From positions 1 through 22,095 of the IMG/VR virus record IMGVR_UViG_3300046451_000328: a stretch of 22,095 nt of DNA. The stretch is one strand, 5' to 3'. Source of the stretch: a virus. Positions 21,834 through 22,095 of the stretch are shown piece after piece. How positions within the stretch are numbered: position 1 is the stretch's first letter; each line of letters begins with the position of its first letter. Both the position numbers and the translations under genes were made by a program. The notes below the pieces were generated by a model that was not told the origin of the DNA, searched no databases, and saw nothing but the letters and a program-made list of their open reading frames with translations.

Positions 21834-22095
21834 TTAATATAATAAGCAATCAGTAAACGCTGATATCTCAATAGTGCAAACTATACCAACTGCATTATCG
21901 TTAAATTCTCTTGATACTCTTTCAATCTGCCAGCCACCACTTAGTATATATTTGTCCTCATTATTCTTAACCAATGCTTGAATAGTGGCTTTAAATTTTT
22001 CCTTTAAATTATCTAATGTAAATGCTAATCCAGTTGTCATATCCTTATTATTATCTAAAGCATCTGCATTAAAATCGTAACAATGGAATACACAA
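21834..22095 (-). CDS. Partial neck/tail protein (C-terminus only)
   Basis: The frame is open to the window edge: codons upstream of the internal ATG at 22038-22040 read VFHCYDFNADALDNNKD, so the gene starts outside and the visible 87 residues are its C-terminus. It contains TLDNLKEKFKATIQALVKNN and a final GGWQIERVSREFNDNAVGIV and TIEISAFTDCLLY. The position just before a gp10-like protein suggests a neck, head-closure or tail-terminator protein, but the fragment does not prove it. It ends 1 bp before the preferred start of the next gene. Confidence 0.7.
   Translation of the reverse strand, partial: CVFHCYDFNADALDNNKDMTTGLAFTLDNLKEKFKATIQALVKNNEDKYILSGGWQIERVSREFNDNAVGIVCTIEISAFTDCLLY

Noticed and set aside
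21354-21842. 162-codon plus-strand open frame
   Set aside because: Complement of the gp10-like gene, which has recognisable family features; the hydrophobic product reflects antisense of a lysine/asparagine-rich gene.
1-22095. CRISPR array, tRNA, insertion sequence, toxin-antitoxin or defence genes
   Set aside because: No regularly spaced repeats, cloverleaf sequences, transposase motifs or recognised defence families were found on reading both strands.

Overview
The window is a dense stretch of a tailed double-stranded DNA phage genome (free phage or prophage). Every convincing gene lies on the minus strand, so transcription runs from position 22095 towards 1. A tape-measure protein with a TP901-type core, a tail-tube candidate and an HK97 gp10-like protein point to a long, flexible (siphovirus-like) tail. 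The DNA is AT-rich. Genes are preceded by A-rich leaders rather than Shine-Dalgarno sequences. Two early promoters have a TTTG box at -33 and a TAnnTTT-type box at -7. Together these suggest a Bacteroidota host, probably a marine Flavobacteriia. No terminase, integrase, polymerase, tRNA, CRISPR array or defence gene is present.

In transcription order: (1) 22095-19937 holds the end of a neck or tail protein cut by the window edge, an HK97 gp10-like tail-completion protein, a 23-residue lysine-rich microprotein, and a 447-aa tail/baseplate candidate. (2) 19936-13169 holds a 1007-aa tail/baseplate protein with a tail-fibre-like C-terminus and a 1245-aa tape measure. (3) 13157-12419 holds three small overlapping genes: a zinc-ribbon protein, a CxxC protein and a helix-turn-helix-like protein. 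(4) 12360-9684 holds a ClpP-type prohead protease with a scaffold-like C-terminal half, the major capsid protein and a tail-tube candidate. A strong intrinsic terminator follows at 9612-9649. (5) 9598-7055 holds a small CxC protein, the portal, a beta-rich virion protein and a head-tail connector candidate. (6) 7051-3347 holds four virion or receptor-binding candidates, including a repeat-containing fibre and a LamG-domain protein. (7) 3347-1949 is a lysis-like cassette: a TM/coiled-coil protein, an unknown protein, a two-TM protein, a DUF5675-like protein and a small holin-like protein.

A gap of about 320 bp (1628-1948) separates this late block from small unknown genes at 1-1627. The gap carries an RNA hairpin that is well formed only in the minus-strand transcript, plus several palindromes. 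Two near-identical promoters, each with a TGCAA...TTGCA palindrome over the -33 box, drive the small genes. These genes are probably early or accessory and share one regulator.

The points most worth a second look are the non-canonical gene order (tape measure before protease and capsid, portal last), the terminator between the tail-tube candidate and the portal genes, the duplicated promoter/operator with a third distal site, the minus-sense hairpin, the lysis cassette lacking a classical endolysin, and the lysine-rich microprotein.
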